The notes under the pieces: generated by a model
Seen by the model: only the letters and a program-made list of their open reading frames with translations
Database searches by the model: none
Told to the model about the DNA's origin: nothing
Part shown: positions 11,108-19,476 of the stretch, in pieces
Layout of the letters: every line of letters begins with the position of its first letter
Position numbering within the stretch: the first letter of the stretch is position 1
Program-made: the position numbers and the translations under genes
Origin: Mesorhizobium sp. WSM4313
Lineage (GTDB): Bacteria > Pseudomonadota > Alphaproteobacteria > Rhizobiales > Rhizobiaceae
Direction: 5' to 3'
DNA length: 64,000 nt
Assembly (NCBI RefSeq): GCF_002294725.1
Contig: NZ_NSFT01000014.1
Coordinates: forward strand, 2,501-66,500

Positions 11108-12048
11108 GCGGGACCGGCAACAAACCAGAACCAGACAATGCGACCGGCGGACGAAAGTCCGCCGACTCCCAACCGGCTTTCCCGATGCGCCGCAGTCTCT
11201 TTCGCAAAAACCTCGTGACGGCGCTGCTGCTCGCCCCGGCGACGCTGTGGCTAGTCGTATTCCTGGTGTTGCCCTTCGTCGCCATCGCCATCTTCAGTGT
11301 CGGCGAGCGGGCGCCGGAGGGCGGCTACCAGGCCGCGCTGACCTTGGCGCAATACGCCAACCTGCCGGCACGGGCGACGGCCTTCTGGAACACGATGGTG
11401 CTGGCGCCGGCCGGCGCGCTTGCCTGCCTGCTCGTCGCCTATCCGGTCGCCTATTATCTGGCGCTGCGCGCGCCGCAGCGCTGGCGGCTGATCCTGCTTG
11501 CGCTGATCGTCATCCCGTTCTGGACCAGCCTTCTGATGCGCACCTATGCCTGGATGTATATCCTTGGCGGGCGCGGCATCCCGGCTTTGCTCGCCTATGT
11601 CGGCATCGAGGATCTGAGGCTGATCAACACGCCGGGCGCGGTGCTGCTCGGCATCGTCTACGGCTACCTGCCGCTGATGATCCTGCCCATCTATGTCAGC
11701 CTGGAGCGGCTCGACCGGCGCCTGCTGGAGGCCTCCGCCGACCTTGGCGCGACACCGCTGTCGACTTTCCTCGGCGTGACGCTCCGGCTATCGCTGCCCG
11801 GCGTGATGACCGGCTTCTCGCTGGTGATGATCCTGCTGCTAGGCGAATATCTGATCCCGACGCTGCTCGGCGGCGGCAAGGTGTTCTTCATCGGCAACGC
11901 GCTGGTCGATCTCTTCCTGCAATCACGCAACTGGCCATTCGGATCGGCCATCGCCATCACGCTGGTGCTGGTCTCGGTCGTGGTGCTGATCGTCGCCAAT
12001 CGCATCTCGACCCGGCTTTCGGGCGCACGCCGGGTGGACCTGATCTGA
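11104..12048 (+). CDS. potB: Spermidine/putrescine-type ABC importer, permease B
   Basis: A 314-residue inner-membrane permease with about six hydrophobic segments and the EAA motif (EASADLGATPLSTFLGVTLRLSLPGV) that docks the ATPase. The frame is open to a TTG at 11104 overlapping the potD stop (TTGA). An ATG at 11185 would give a start nearer the first membrane segment (NLVTALLLAPATLWLVV) and is a reasonable alternative. It ends one base into the potC start, so the two are translationally coupled. Confidence 0.88.
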   Translation: MSGTGNKPEPDNATGGRKSADSQPAFPMRRSLFRKNLVTALLLAPATLWLVVFLVLPFVAIAIFSVGERAPEGGYQAALTLAQYANLPARATAFWNTMVLAPAGALACLLVAYPVAYYLALRAPQRWRLILLALIVIPFWTSLLMRTYAWMYILGGRGIPALLAYVGIEDLRLINTPGAVLLGIVYGYLPLMILPIYVSLERLDRRLLEASADLGATPLSTFLGVTLRLSLPGVMTGFSLVMILLLGEYLIPTLLGGGKVFFIGNALVDLFLQSRNWPFGSAIAITLVLVSVVVLIVANRISTRLSGARRVDLI

Positions 12049-12860
12049 TGCGCGCCTTCGTCGTTGCCGTTTTTGCGTTCCTCTATCTGCCGATCGCGCT
12101 GGTCGTGCTGTTCTCCTTCAATGCCGGCCACCATGCCAGCGAGTTCACCGGCTTCTCCGTACAATGGTACGGCAAGGCGCTGTCCAATCCCTTCCTGGTC
12201 GAGGCGCTGAAGAACAGCCTGTTCATCGCCACGACGAGCGCGCTGCTCGCGGCTTTCTGCGGCACCGCCGCGGCGCTCGGACTGCAGCGCGTCGGCGCGC
12301 GGACGCGGGCGCTCTTCGACGCGCTGCTGGGCGCGGCCATCGTCGTTCCCGGCGTCGTCATCGGCATCTCGACGCTGGTGGCGCTGGTGCAGCTCTTCGC
12401 CGTCGTCAATCCGTTCCTCGCTTCGCTGTGGCCGACCGACCAGCCGCCGCGGCTTTCGCTCGGCTATGGGTCGATCATCGCCGCGCACGGCTTGTTTTCG
12501 ATGGCGCTGGTGACGATGATCGTCGGCACGCGGCTTGCGAGCCTCGACCGCAACCTGGTCGAGGCCTCGAGCGATCTCTACGCCACGCCGCTGACGACAT
12601 TCCGCTCGATCGTGCTGCCGCAGATCATGCCGGCGGTGATCGCGGGCTTCCTGCTCGCCTTCACCTTCTCCTTCGACGACTTCATCATCGCCTTCTTCGT
12701 CGCCGGCGCGCAGACGACGCTGCCGATCTACGTCTTCGCCTCGATCCGGCGTGGCGTGACGCCGGAGATCAATGCCATCGCCACGATCGTGCTCTGCGCG
12801 TCGGTCCTGCTCGTGCTGCTAGCGCAATGGCAGCTCGGCCGACGGAAGCCATCGCCTTGA
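12048..12860 (+). CDS. potC: Spermidine/putrescine-type ABC importer, permease C
   Basis: A 270-residue permease starting MRAFVVAVFAFLYLPIALVVLFSF, with six membrane segments and the EAA motif (EASSDLYATPLTTFRSIVLPQIMPAV). FSFDDFIIAFF is typical of PotC. Its ATG overlaps the potB stop (TGATG). Longer frames through this region begin inside potB in another frame and are not genes. It is followed at 11 bp by the SDR gene, which is likely cotranscribed. Confidence 0.9.
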   Translation: MRAFVVAVFAFLYLPIALVVLFSFNAGHHASEFTGFSVQWYGKALSNPFLVEALKNSLFIATTSALLAAFCGTAAALGLQRVGARTRALFDALLGAAIVVPGVVIGISTLVALVQLFAVVNPFLASLWPTDQPPRLSLGYGSIIAAHGLFSMALVTMIVGTRLASLDRNLVEASSDLYATPLTTFRSIVLPQIMPAVIAGFLLAFTFSFDDFIIAFFVAGAQTTLPIYVFASIRRGVTPEINAIATIVLCASVLLVLLAQWQLGRRKPSP

Positions 12861-12871
12861 GAGACCAATCC

Positions 12872-13633
12872 ATGATCCTGAAAGACCGTATCGCCGTGGT
12901 GACGGGCGCCGGGTCGGGCATCGGCCGCGCCGGCGCGATGATCATGGCCAGGGAAGGGGCGCATGTGGTCATTGCCGACCGCGATCCGGCGGCCGGCGAA
13001 GCCACCGCTTCCGACATCCGCGAAACTGGCGGCCGGGCCGAGGCGGTCACCACCGATGTCGGCGACGATACGGCCGTCGAAGGCCTCATCGAGGGAACGC
13101 TCGGCAGGCACGGCCGGATCGACATCCTGCACAGCCATGCCGGCATCCAGGTCGGCGGCACGCTGACGGAAGTGGGCACTGACGGGATGGACGCCTCTTG
13201 GCGCATTAATGTGCGGGCGCAATTCCTGGCGGCCAAGACCGTCATGCCGGCGATGATCGCGCAAGGAGGCGGCGTCATCCTCAATACCGCATCCAATTCC
13301 GGCGTGTTCTACGACCGCGAGATGATCGCCTATGCCACCTCCAAGCATGCCGTAGTGGCGATGACCAGGCAGATGTCGCTCGACTACGCCAAGCACAATG
13401 TGCGCATCAATGCGCTCTGCCCGGGCTGGGTCGACACGCCGTTCAACGCGCCGTTCATCGCCCAGATGGGCGGGCGCGACGCGATAGAAAACTACGTCCG
13501 CACCAAGATCCCGATGGGGCGCTGGGCGAGCGCGGAGGAGATCGCGGAGGCGATCCTGTTCCTCGTCTCCGATCGCTCGTCCTTCATGACCGGCCAGGCG
13601 CTGGTGGTTGATGGCGGCGAGAGTATCGGCTGA
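12872..13633 (+). CDS. Short-chain dehydrogenase/reductase
   Basis: A classical SDR of 253 residues with the NAD(P) motif TGAGSGIG near residues 11-18, the aspartate of VVIADRD suggesting NAD(H), the Ser region NTASNSGVFYD, catalytic YATSK, and the C-terminal SSFMTGQALVVDGG. The NNAG-equivalent segment reads HSHAG, an unusual substitution. It starts 11 bp after potC and probably belongs to the same transcript. Oxidation of a catabolic intermediate of the imported amine is a reasonable inference; the substrate is unknown. Confidence 0.85.
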   Translation: MILKDRIAVVTGAGSGIGRAGAMIMAREGAHVVIADRDPAAGEATASDIRETGGRAEAVTTDVGDDTAVEGLIEGTLGRHGRIDILHSHAGIQVGGTLTEVGTDGMDASWRINVRAQFLAAKTVMPAMIAQGGGVILNTASNSGVFYDREMIAYATSKHAVVAMTRQMSLDYAKHNVRINALCPGWVDTPFNAPFIAQMGGRDAIENYVRTKIPMGRWASAEEIAEAILFLVSDRSSFMTGQALVVDGGESIG

Positions 13634-13652
13634 GGCGCGCCTGGCAAATCGC

Positions 13653-14093
13653 CTACCGGTCGTTGGGATTTCCGAATGCCGGATCGCGGCGCCGCGAGTA
13701 GGTGTCGATGCGCGGCAGATCGTCGGCGAATTCCAGCCAAGGCAGCCGAAGGCGCCAATAAGCGTGGGCGTGCGGCTTGAACCGCTCCGGATGATCGAAG
13801 AAGCCGATCGTGACATAGAGTTCGTCGCTCAGCCCTTCGTCGCGATACGTGATCGAGGTGCCGCATCTGTCGCAGAAGGTGCGAACGACACCTTTCGTCC
13901 TCGAGAAGCTCCGGGGTTGCCCGCGCGTGAAGCGGAACTGGTCCGGCCGGTAACCGACCCAGATGGTCAGCGGGCTGCCAATCGCGCGGCGGCAGTCGTC
14001 GTCGTGATCGAAGCAGATCCAGAACGGATCGCCCTGCATCTCGGCGGCAATCGCTCCGCAAAAACATGCGCCCGTGTCGCTCCTGCTTTCCAT
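13653..14093 (-). CDS. GFA-domain (CENP-V/GFA) zinc protein
   Basis: About 146 residues with the GFA fold: CFCG near the N-terminus, a DDDCRRAIG segment where family members have CxxC, and FCDRCGTSITYR further on, giving the cysteines for structural and catalytic zinc sites. The family includes glutathione-dependent formaldehyde-activating enzyme, but most members have no known activity. The start at 14093 is chosen because AGGAG lies 7 nt upstream; a longer frame reaches 14267 without this signal. It converges with the SDR gene. A second GFA protein lies at 35540-35887. Confidence 0.8.
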   Translation of the reverse strand: MESRSDTGACFCGAIAAEMQGDPFWICFDHDDDCRRAIGSPLTIWVGYRPDQFRFTRGQPRSFSRTKGVVRTFCDRCGTSITYRDEGLSDELYVTIGFFDHPERFKPHAHAYWRLRLPWLEFADDLPRIDTYSRRRDPAFGNPNDR

Positions 14094-14583
14094 CTGATCG
14101 CTCCTGGTTGCTTCGGAAATCGTTCTGTCGGCATGCGGCGCATATGGGAACAGCACAAGCAGGTACCCGGTTCCCTCCGCCCGTTTGGGCCAGCAATGGG
14201 CAGCGGTTTCATAGGCGGGCTTGCGCGGCGCGCGCTGATCGGCCAAACCATGCCAGGTTCTCGACAAGGCTTGTCATGCGAGCGGTAGAAAGGCTTTCCA
14301 CCACCCGGCCGTTTCCAGTTGCGGCCGCAACGGCGCGCGCTTTGGCGGAGCGCCGCTGATCATGCGCTGCTGCCGCCACGAGAACCTGCAGCGCGCGGAG
14401 GAGACCAAGGTCGGCTCGCATGTCGTTCGCGACGGCTGGACCGAAGGGGTGCAGGGCGCGCTGACCCGGCCTTCGGCCGGTCAACAGGCGGGCGCCCGTC
14501 CTCGGATAACGCAGCTTAGATAACGCCCCTACCGGAACGGACATGCCCGCCGAAGCGATCTCTCCTTCGTATGGACATGACCA
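14094..14583. other. 490-bp intergenic region
   Basis: It lies between the GFA gene and the second GS-like gene. Apart from the weak 53-codon frame at 14362-14523, I see no gene, tRNA or clear palindrome. The part next to 14584 should hold the promoter of the GS-like gene. Confidence 0.4.
14362..14523 (+). CDS. Possible small gene or gene remnant (53 codons)
   Basis: The frame starts MRCCRHENLQRAEETK and continues through VGSHVVRDGWTEGVQGAL with GC-rich third codon positions as in its neighbours, which suggests coding history. A GGAG lies about 11 nt upstream of the ATG, farther than usual. No family was recognised. It may be the end of a decayed gene. Confidence 0.25.
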   Translation: MRCCRHENLQRAEETKVGSHVVRDGWTEGVQGALTRPSAGQQAGARPRITQLR

Positions 14584-15954
14584 ATGCCTGACAATCTGAA
14601 CACCTCATTTCCCGGCGCGGACACGCAAAGCTGGCTGAAAACGCATGCGATCAACGAAGTCGAATGCTTCGTGCCGGACGTCAACGGCGTGCTGCGCGGC
14701 AAGACCTTGCCGGTCGCCAAATTCCTGAAGTCGCTCGACGACCGCGCGCTCTATCTGCCGAGCAGTGCCTTCCTGGTGGCGATCGACGGCCGCTATTCCG
14801 GCTCCATCGACGAAGGCTTTGCTTACCAGGATCCCGATATGCGCATGGTGCCGGACGTTTCGAGCCTGTGCCTTGCGCCCGGCAGCGCCGGCAAAGCCTA
14901 TGTTTTCGCCGACACGTTCCACATGGACGACCGGCCCTGGATGGCCTCGCCGCGCCATGTGCTGAAAGCCGTGCTCGACCTTTATGAGCAGCGCGGCTGG
15001 CGTGCGGTGATGGCGCCGGAGCTCGAGTTTTATCTGACGGCGCCCAACCCCAACCCCGATCAGCCTTTGACCGCACCGGTTGGGCGCAACGGCCGGCCGG
15101 AAAGCGTGCAGCATCCTTACGACATGCAGGCGATGGAGGAATTCGAAACGGTGACGCGGCAGCTCTATGAGCATGCCGCCATCACCGGCTTGCCGGTGGA
15201 GACGCTGATCCACGAATCCGGCACGGCGCAGCTCGAGATCAATCTGCTGCATGGCGATCCGCTGACGGTCGCCGACCAGGTGCTTCTGTTCAAGCGCCTG
15301 GCGCGGCAGATCGCCCAGGCGAACGGCATGCATGCCACCTTCATGGCCAAGCCGATCGCGGCGCAGGCCGGCAGCGCCATGCACCTGCACATGTCGATCG
15401 TCGATCGGAAGGGCGAGCCCCTGTTTGCCGGCGGAGACGGCGAGGACAGCGAGATGTTCGCGCACTTCATCGGCGGCCTGCAGAAATATATCCCTGAAAT
15501 CATGCCGCTGTTTGCGCCGCATGCGAATTCCTACCGGCGCATCCGGCCCGGCCACAGCGCGCCGGCCAATATCGAATGGTCGCACGACAACCGCTCCTGC
15601 GGCCTGCGCGTGCCGCTGGGCGGGCGCGCCGCGCGCCGCATCGAGAACCGGCTGCCGGGGGCAGACGCCAACCCCTATCTCGCCATGGCCGGCTCGCTGA
15701 TCGCCGGCTATCTCGGCATCGAGGAGAAGCTTGCGCGTTCGGAGGAGTCCTTCGGCAACGCCTATAAGAGCAAGAGCACACTGCCAAAGACGATGGAGGA
15801 AGCGCTTGACCGTTTCGCCGCTTGCGAGCCCGTGCGGGCGCTGCTCGGCGAGGATTTCTTCCAAACCTATCTGCGCGTGAAGAGCGTCGAGCTCGACCTG
15901 TTCCAGAGCGTCGTGACGTCCTGGGAACGCGACCATCTGCTGCTCAAGGTGTGA
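14584..15954 (+). CDS. puuA: Glutamine-synthetase-like gamma-glutamyl-amine ligase (PuuA type)
   Basis: A 456-residue GS-fold ligase. The N-terminal domain has FVPDVNGVLRGKTLP, and the catalytic domain APELEFYLT, ESGTAQLEINLLHGD, GSAMHLHMSI, ANSYRRIRPGHSAP, NRSCGLRVPLGG and ENRLPGADANPYLAMA. This matches gamma-glutamylputrescine synthetase-like enzymes that use ATP, glutamate and an amine. The FAD oxidase gene starts 2 bp after its stop, the puuA-puuB order of the gamma-glutamyl-putrescine pathway. It is only moderately similar to the ligase at 5466-6821, so the two may act on different amines. Confidence 0.88.
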   Translation: MPDNLNTSFPGADTQSWLKTHAINEVECFVPDVNGVLRGKTLPVAKFLKSLDDRALYLPSSAFLVAIDGRYSGSIDEGFAYQDPDMRMVPDVSSLCLAPGSAGKAYVFADTFHMDDRPWMASPRHVLKAVLDLYEQRGWRAVMAPELEFYLTAPNPNPDQPLTAPVGRNGRPESVQHPYDMQAMEEFETVTRQLYEHAAITGLPVETLIHESGTAQLEINLLHGDPLTVADQVLLFKRLARQIAQANGMHATFMAKPIAAQAGSAMHLHMSIVDRKGEPLFAGGDGEDSEMFAHFIGGLQKYIPEIMPLFAPHANSYRRIRPGHSAPANIEWSHDNRSCGLRVPLGGRAARRIENRLPGADANPYLAMAGSLIAGYLGIEEKLARSEESFGNAYKSKSTLPKTMEEALDRFAACEPVRALLGEDFFQTYLRVKSVELDLFQSVVTSWERDHLLLKV

Positions 15955-15956
15955 CC

Positions 15957-17255
15957 ATGGCTTCGCGTTCGACAGGTTTCAATTCCGGTCTCGACATCGA
16001 CAAGTCCTACTATGTTGCTACCGCCAATCCGGCGCCCGAGCATCCCGCGCTTGCCGGCGATGTCGAGGCCGATCTGGCAGTGGTTGGCGGCGGCTGCACG
16101 GGTCTGTCGGCGGCGCTGCATGCGGCCGAGCGTGGTCTTAAAGTGGTGCTGCTCGAAGGCGGCAAGATCGGCTGGGGCGCTTCGGGGCGCAATGGCGGCC
16201 AGATGATCCCCGGCCTGCGCAAGGGCGCCAGGGGCCTGGTCAAAAGCTTTGGGCCGGAACGGGCAAAGGCGCTGTTCGATCTGGCCTTCGAGGCGCGCGG
16301 GCTGGTGCTCGATATCATCGAGCGTCACCACATCGAATGCGACTTGCGCCAGACCGGCCATCTGGTCGGCGCGGTCAGCGCTTCGGATGTGCGCGATTTC
16401 GAGGAAGAGGCCGCATGCCTCGCCAAGGTGATGAACTTCACCGATGTCGAGATCCTGTCGGCGGCCGAGGCGCGGCGGATGGTCGACACACCTTATCACG
16501 GCGCGGTGTTCGAGCGGCTCGGCGGCCACATGCATCCGCTCAACTACACGCTGGGACTTGCCCGCGCGGCCGTCGCTGCAGGTGTCGTCATCCATGAGAA
16601 CTCGGTGGCGGTGCGGCTGGAGCGCGAGCCTTCCATCCGGGTGTTCACCGACAAGGGCTCGGTCCGCGCCAGGCATGTGGTGTTGGCCGGCGATGCGCTG
16701 CTCAAGGGGTTGGAGCCGCGTGTCAACAGCCACATCATGCCGGTCGGCAATTACATCGTCGCCACCGAGCCTCTGGGCGAGCGCAATGTCATCCCCGCCA
16801 ATGTCGCCGTCTCGGACACGCTGTTCGTCGTCAACTATTACCGGATGTCGGCGGACGGACGCCTACTGTTCGGCGGCGGCGAGCGCTACACGCCGTCGGC
16901 GCCGGCCGACATTGCCGGCTTCGTGCGGCCGCATATGGAGAAGACCTTTCCGCAGCTCAAGGGCTGCCGGATCGACCATGCTTGGGGCGGTCTGGTATCC
17001 ATCACCACGTCGCGCCTGCCGCATGTCGGGAATTACGGCGAGGTCTATTTCGCGCATGGCTATTCCGGCAATGGCGTCATCCTGTCGACGCTGTCGGGCA
17101 AGCTCTTGGCGGAAGCGATCACGGGCGATGCCTCGCGGCTCGACCTGTTCTCGGCGCTGACGCCGCTGCCCTTCCCGGGCGGCACGGCGCTGCGCGGCCC
17201 GCTCTATGTGCTCGGCATGCTGTGGTATGCGATGCGCGATCGGTTGCGTCACTGA
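15957..17255 (+). CDS. puuB: FAD-dependent amine oxidase (PuuB/DAO family)
   Basis: A 432-residue flavoprotein of the DAO superfamily. The N-terminal Rossmann segment reads ADLAVVGGGCTGLSAALHAAERG with GxGxxG-type spacing, followed by GWGASGRNGGQ, typical of gamma-glutamylputrescine oxidase and related YobN/OrdL proteins. The C-terminal part has HAWGGLVSITTSRLPHVG and FAHGYSGNGVILSTLSGKL. It should oxidise the gamma-glutamylated amine to an aldehyde and hydrogen peroxide. It directly follows the ligase gene, so the two are probably cotranscribed. An aldehyde dehydrogenase (PuuC) was not found in the window. Confidence 0.87.
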   Translation: MASRSTGFNSGLDIDKSYYVATANPAPEHPALAGDVEADLAVVGGGCTGLSAALHAAERGLKVVLLEGGKIGWGASGRNGGQMIPGLRKGARGLVKSFGPERAKALFDLAFEARGLVLDIIERHHIECDLRQTGHLVGAVSASDVRDFEEEAACLAKVMNFTDVEILSAAEARRMVDTPYHGAVFERLGGHMHPLNYTLGLARAAVAAGVVIHENSVAVRLEREPSIRVFTDKGSVRARHVVLAGDALLKGLEPRVNSHIMPVGNYIVATEPLGERNVIPANVAVSDTLFVVNYYRMSADGRLLFGGGERYTPSAPADIAGFVRPHMEKTFPQLKGCRIDHAWGGLVSITTSRLPHVGNYGEVYFAHGYSGNGVILSTLSGKLLAEAITGDASRLDLFSALTPLPFPGGTALRGPLYVLGMLWYAMRDRLRH

Positions 17256-17335
17256 CGCTGGTTTCCTTTCCCCGGCGTGGCTAATGTCTGGCGGCGCCGG
17301 GGACGAATCTTCGGTGTCATAGCTAGGGAAGAGCG

Positions 17336-18124
17336 ATGAACATCGAGCCCGGCCGGCTGACCAAGAAGGAGCGCCACGAGTTGATCCTGTCGGAGGTGCG
17401 GCGCTCGGCATCGATCCGCATCTCGAAGCTTGCGCGCCGCATCGGCGTCGCCGGGGAGACCATCCGCCGCGACCTGATCGAGCTCGGCGAAGCCGGGCTC
17501 ATCAACCGCACCTATGGCGGCGCCACCATTTCGCTGGTGACGTCGGAACCGGTGATCGCCGAACGCGGCCTCACAATGGTCGAGGAGCGGGCCCGTGTCG
17601 GACGAGGTGCGGCCGGACTGATCGAGAAAGGCAGTATCGTGATGATCGACGGCGGATCGACCACCTATGAAGTCGCGCGCAGCCTTTCGCAACACGGCCG
17701 GGACCTGACGATCATCACCAACTCCGTCGGCGTCGCCTCGGTGGCCGGCGCCAATCCGGGCTTCCGCGTCATCCTTTGCCCCGGCACCTATGACAGCCGC
17801 GAGGCGGCCGTACTTGGCGAGGACACAGTGGAATTCGTGCGCCGCTACAATGCCGACGTCGCCATCATCGGCGCCTCGGCGCTGAATGCCGAAGGGCCGA
17901 GCGACATGATCTCGGGCGCTGCGGCGGTGAAGCGCGCGATGATGGCACGGTCGCTGTCGACCATGCTGGTCGTGACCAACGACAAGTTCGGCCGCAGCGG
18001 CCTCGAACGCGTCTGCGCGCTGAGCGAGATTTCCGATGTCGTCACCGACAGCGAGCCGGCAGCCGAGATGCGCGCGGCGATCGACGAGGCAGGCGGCGAG
18101 CTGCACGTGTTTGCCGAGAGCTGA
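17336..18124 (+). CDS. DeoR-family transcriptional repressor
   Basis: A 262-residue regulator with the DeoR winged-helix (KERHELILSEVRRSASIRISKLARRIGVAGETIRRDLIELGEAGLINRTYGGA) and a C-terminal sugar-phosphate-isomerase-like sensor domain with DGGSTTYEVARSL, TNSVGVAS and ASALNAEG. DeoR/GlpR proteins usually sense phosphorylated sugars. GAAGAG lies 5-6 nt before the ATG. It follows the oxidase gene by 80 bp on the same strand, but its targets may be elsewhere because no sugar-kinase gene lies beside it. Confidence 0.87.
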   Translation: MNIEPGRLTKKERHELILSEVRRSASIRISKLARRIGVAGETIRRDLIELGEAGLINRTYGGATISLVTSEPVIAERGLTMVEERARVGRGAAGLIEKGSIVMIDGGSTTYEVARSLSQHGRDLTIITNSVGVASVAGANPGFRVILCPGTYDSREAAVLGEDTVEFVRRYNADVAIIGASALNAEGPSDMISGAAAVKRAMMARSLSTMLVVTNDKFGRSGLERVCALSEISDVVTDSEPAAEMRAAIDEAGGELHVFAES

Positions 18125-18129
18125 ATAGG

Positions 18130-18636
18130 TTAAGCGTCGCGGTTTGTCAGCGCGATATGGCAGCAGCCGGAGCCATGACCCGGCGTCCAGGTGACATTGG
18201 AGAAGCGCACGCCGGTTGCCTCGAACAGACCGCGGTCGAAGGCGCCGGCGATGCGGCAGAGCGTGGCGAGTTTCTCCTCGCCGACGCCGGCCTCGATCCA
18301 GGCATCCTTCAGCGGGCAGCGCTTCACCTTGAAGGCGATGTGGCCAGGCCCGCGCTCGACATCGGTCGGATACATGCGCCCGCCATCCGGACTGACCGCC
18401 AGAAAGGCGTCGCCGATCGCCGGCGCATCATTGGGGCCGAAAGCGGCGAACGCCGCAGCCGCGACTTCCCGGCCGCGCTTCTCGATGGTGCGGATCATTA
18501 ACGCCTCGGCTTTCTCGGCGCCAAGCTCGGCGGTCAGCTCGTCGAGGAAGAGACGATAGAGGTCGGCCCGGTTGCGGAAGGCGGAGTCGAGCTCGCGCGA
18601 CAGTATTTCGGCTCTGGCTGCTTCGGGATCGGTCAT
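18130..18636 (-). CDS. L-2-amino-thiazoline-4-carboxylate hydrolase-like protein
   Basis: About 168 residues, mostly helical, with an N-terminal LYRLFLDELTAELGAEKAEALM segment and C-terminal KRCPLKDAWIEAGV, CRIAGAFDRGL and GSGCCHIAL segments. This resembles the ATC hydrolase family, named for a Pseudomonas enzyme that opens 2-amino-thiazoline-4-carboxylate on the way to L-cysteine; most members are untested. It ends the peptide-type ABC operon (63 bp after the last ATPase gene), so it may process the imported compound. The start at 18636 begins MTDPEAARAE. Family assignment is moderate. Confidence 0.65.
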   Translation of the reverse strand: MTDPEAARAEILSRELDSAFRNRADLYRLFLDELTAELGAEKAEALMIRTIEKRGREVAAAAFAAFGPNDAPAIGDAFLAVSPDGGRMYPTDVERGPGHIAFKVKRCPLKDAWIEAGVGEEKLATLCRIAGAFDRGLFEATGVRFSNVTWTPGHGSGCCHIALTNRDA

Positions 18637-18699
18637 GCTGTGTCCTGATTTTGTCGTTTGGCCATGATCTGTCCGCAAACCGGGTCCCACTTTGCGGGA

Positions 18700-19476
18700 T
18701 CATGGTCGGTTCCTGGTCAATCTTGGCGTCGCCGCCACCAGCGCCTTGCCGATCGCCGATCGCGGGTTGGCGATGACGGCGCGGGCATCGCCGCTCTCGG
18801 CGATCCGGCCGGCGTCGAGGATGACGACGCGATGCGCCACGGCGCGGATGACGCCGAGATCATGCGAAATGAACAGATACGCGATCCGTTCCTGCCTTTG
18901 CAGGTCGAGCAGCAATTCCAGGATCTGGCCGCGCACCGAAACATCGAGCGCCGACACCGCCTCGTCGAGCACGATCAGCGTCGGCCGCGTCGCGATGGCG
19001 CGGGCGATCGCCACGCGCTGGCGCTGGCCGCCGGAAATCTCATGGATGGCACGAGCCGCGAGGCCGGCATCGAGGCCGACGCGCTCCAGCAGTGCCGCGA
19101 TACGGCGCGGGCGCTCCGCACGTGGGGCAATGCCATGGATGCGCAACGGATCGTCAAGCACGCGCGCCACGGTGACGCGTGGATTGAAGGCTGCGAGCGG
19201 ATCCTGGAACACCATCTGGATGCGGGCGCGGCGCGCGCGCAAAGCGGCGCCGGATAGCGCGAGGAAGTCCGCGCCTTCGAAGTCGACGCGGCCGGCATCG
19301 GGCTCGATCAGCCGCAAGACCAGCCTCGCGATCGTCGACTTGCCGCTGCCGGACGGGCCGGCGAGCGCCAGCGTTTCTGCACGGCCGATCTCGAACGACA
19401 CGTCGTCGACCGCCGCGAAAGGCTTACCGCCACGGCGGTAGCGCTTGGCGAGACTGGAGACGGCAAGCACGGTCAT
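18700..19476 (-). CDS. Peptide-type ABC importer, ATPase (DppF/OppF type)
   Basis: A 258-residue ATPase: Walker A GPSGSGKST, Q-loop VFQDPLAAFNPRVTV, signature ISGGQRQRVAIARA, Walker B LIVLDEAVSALDV and the histidine in LFISHDLGVIRAVAHR. This is the OppF/DppF half of a peptide/nickel/glycoside importer, lacking only part of the usual C-terminal oligopeptide extension. Its start overlaps the end of the other ATPase gene by 4 bp, so they are coupled. Confidence 0.9.
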   Translation of the reverse strand: MTVLAVSSLAKRYRRGGKPFAAVDDVSFEIGRAETLALAGPSGSGKSTIARLVLRLIEPDAGRVDFEGADFLALSGAALRARRARIQMVFQDPLAAFNPRVTVARVLDDPLRIHGIAPRAERPRRIAALLERVGLDAGLAARAIHEISGGQRQRVAIARAIATRPTLIVLDEAVSALDVSVRGQILELLLDLQRQERIAYLFISHDLGVIRAVAHRVVILDAGRIAESGDARAVIANPRSAIGKALVAATPRLTRNRP

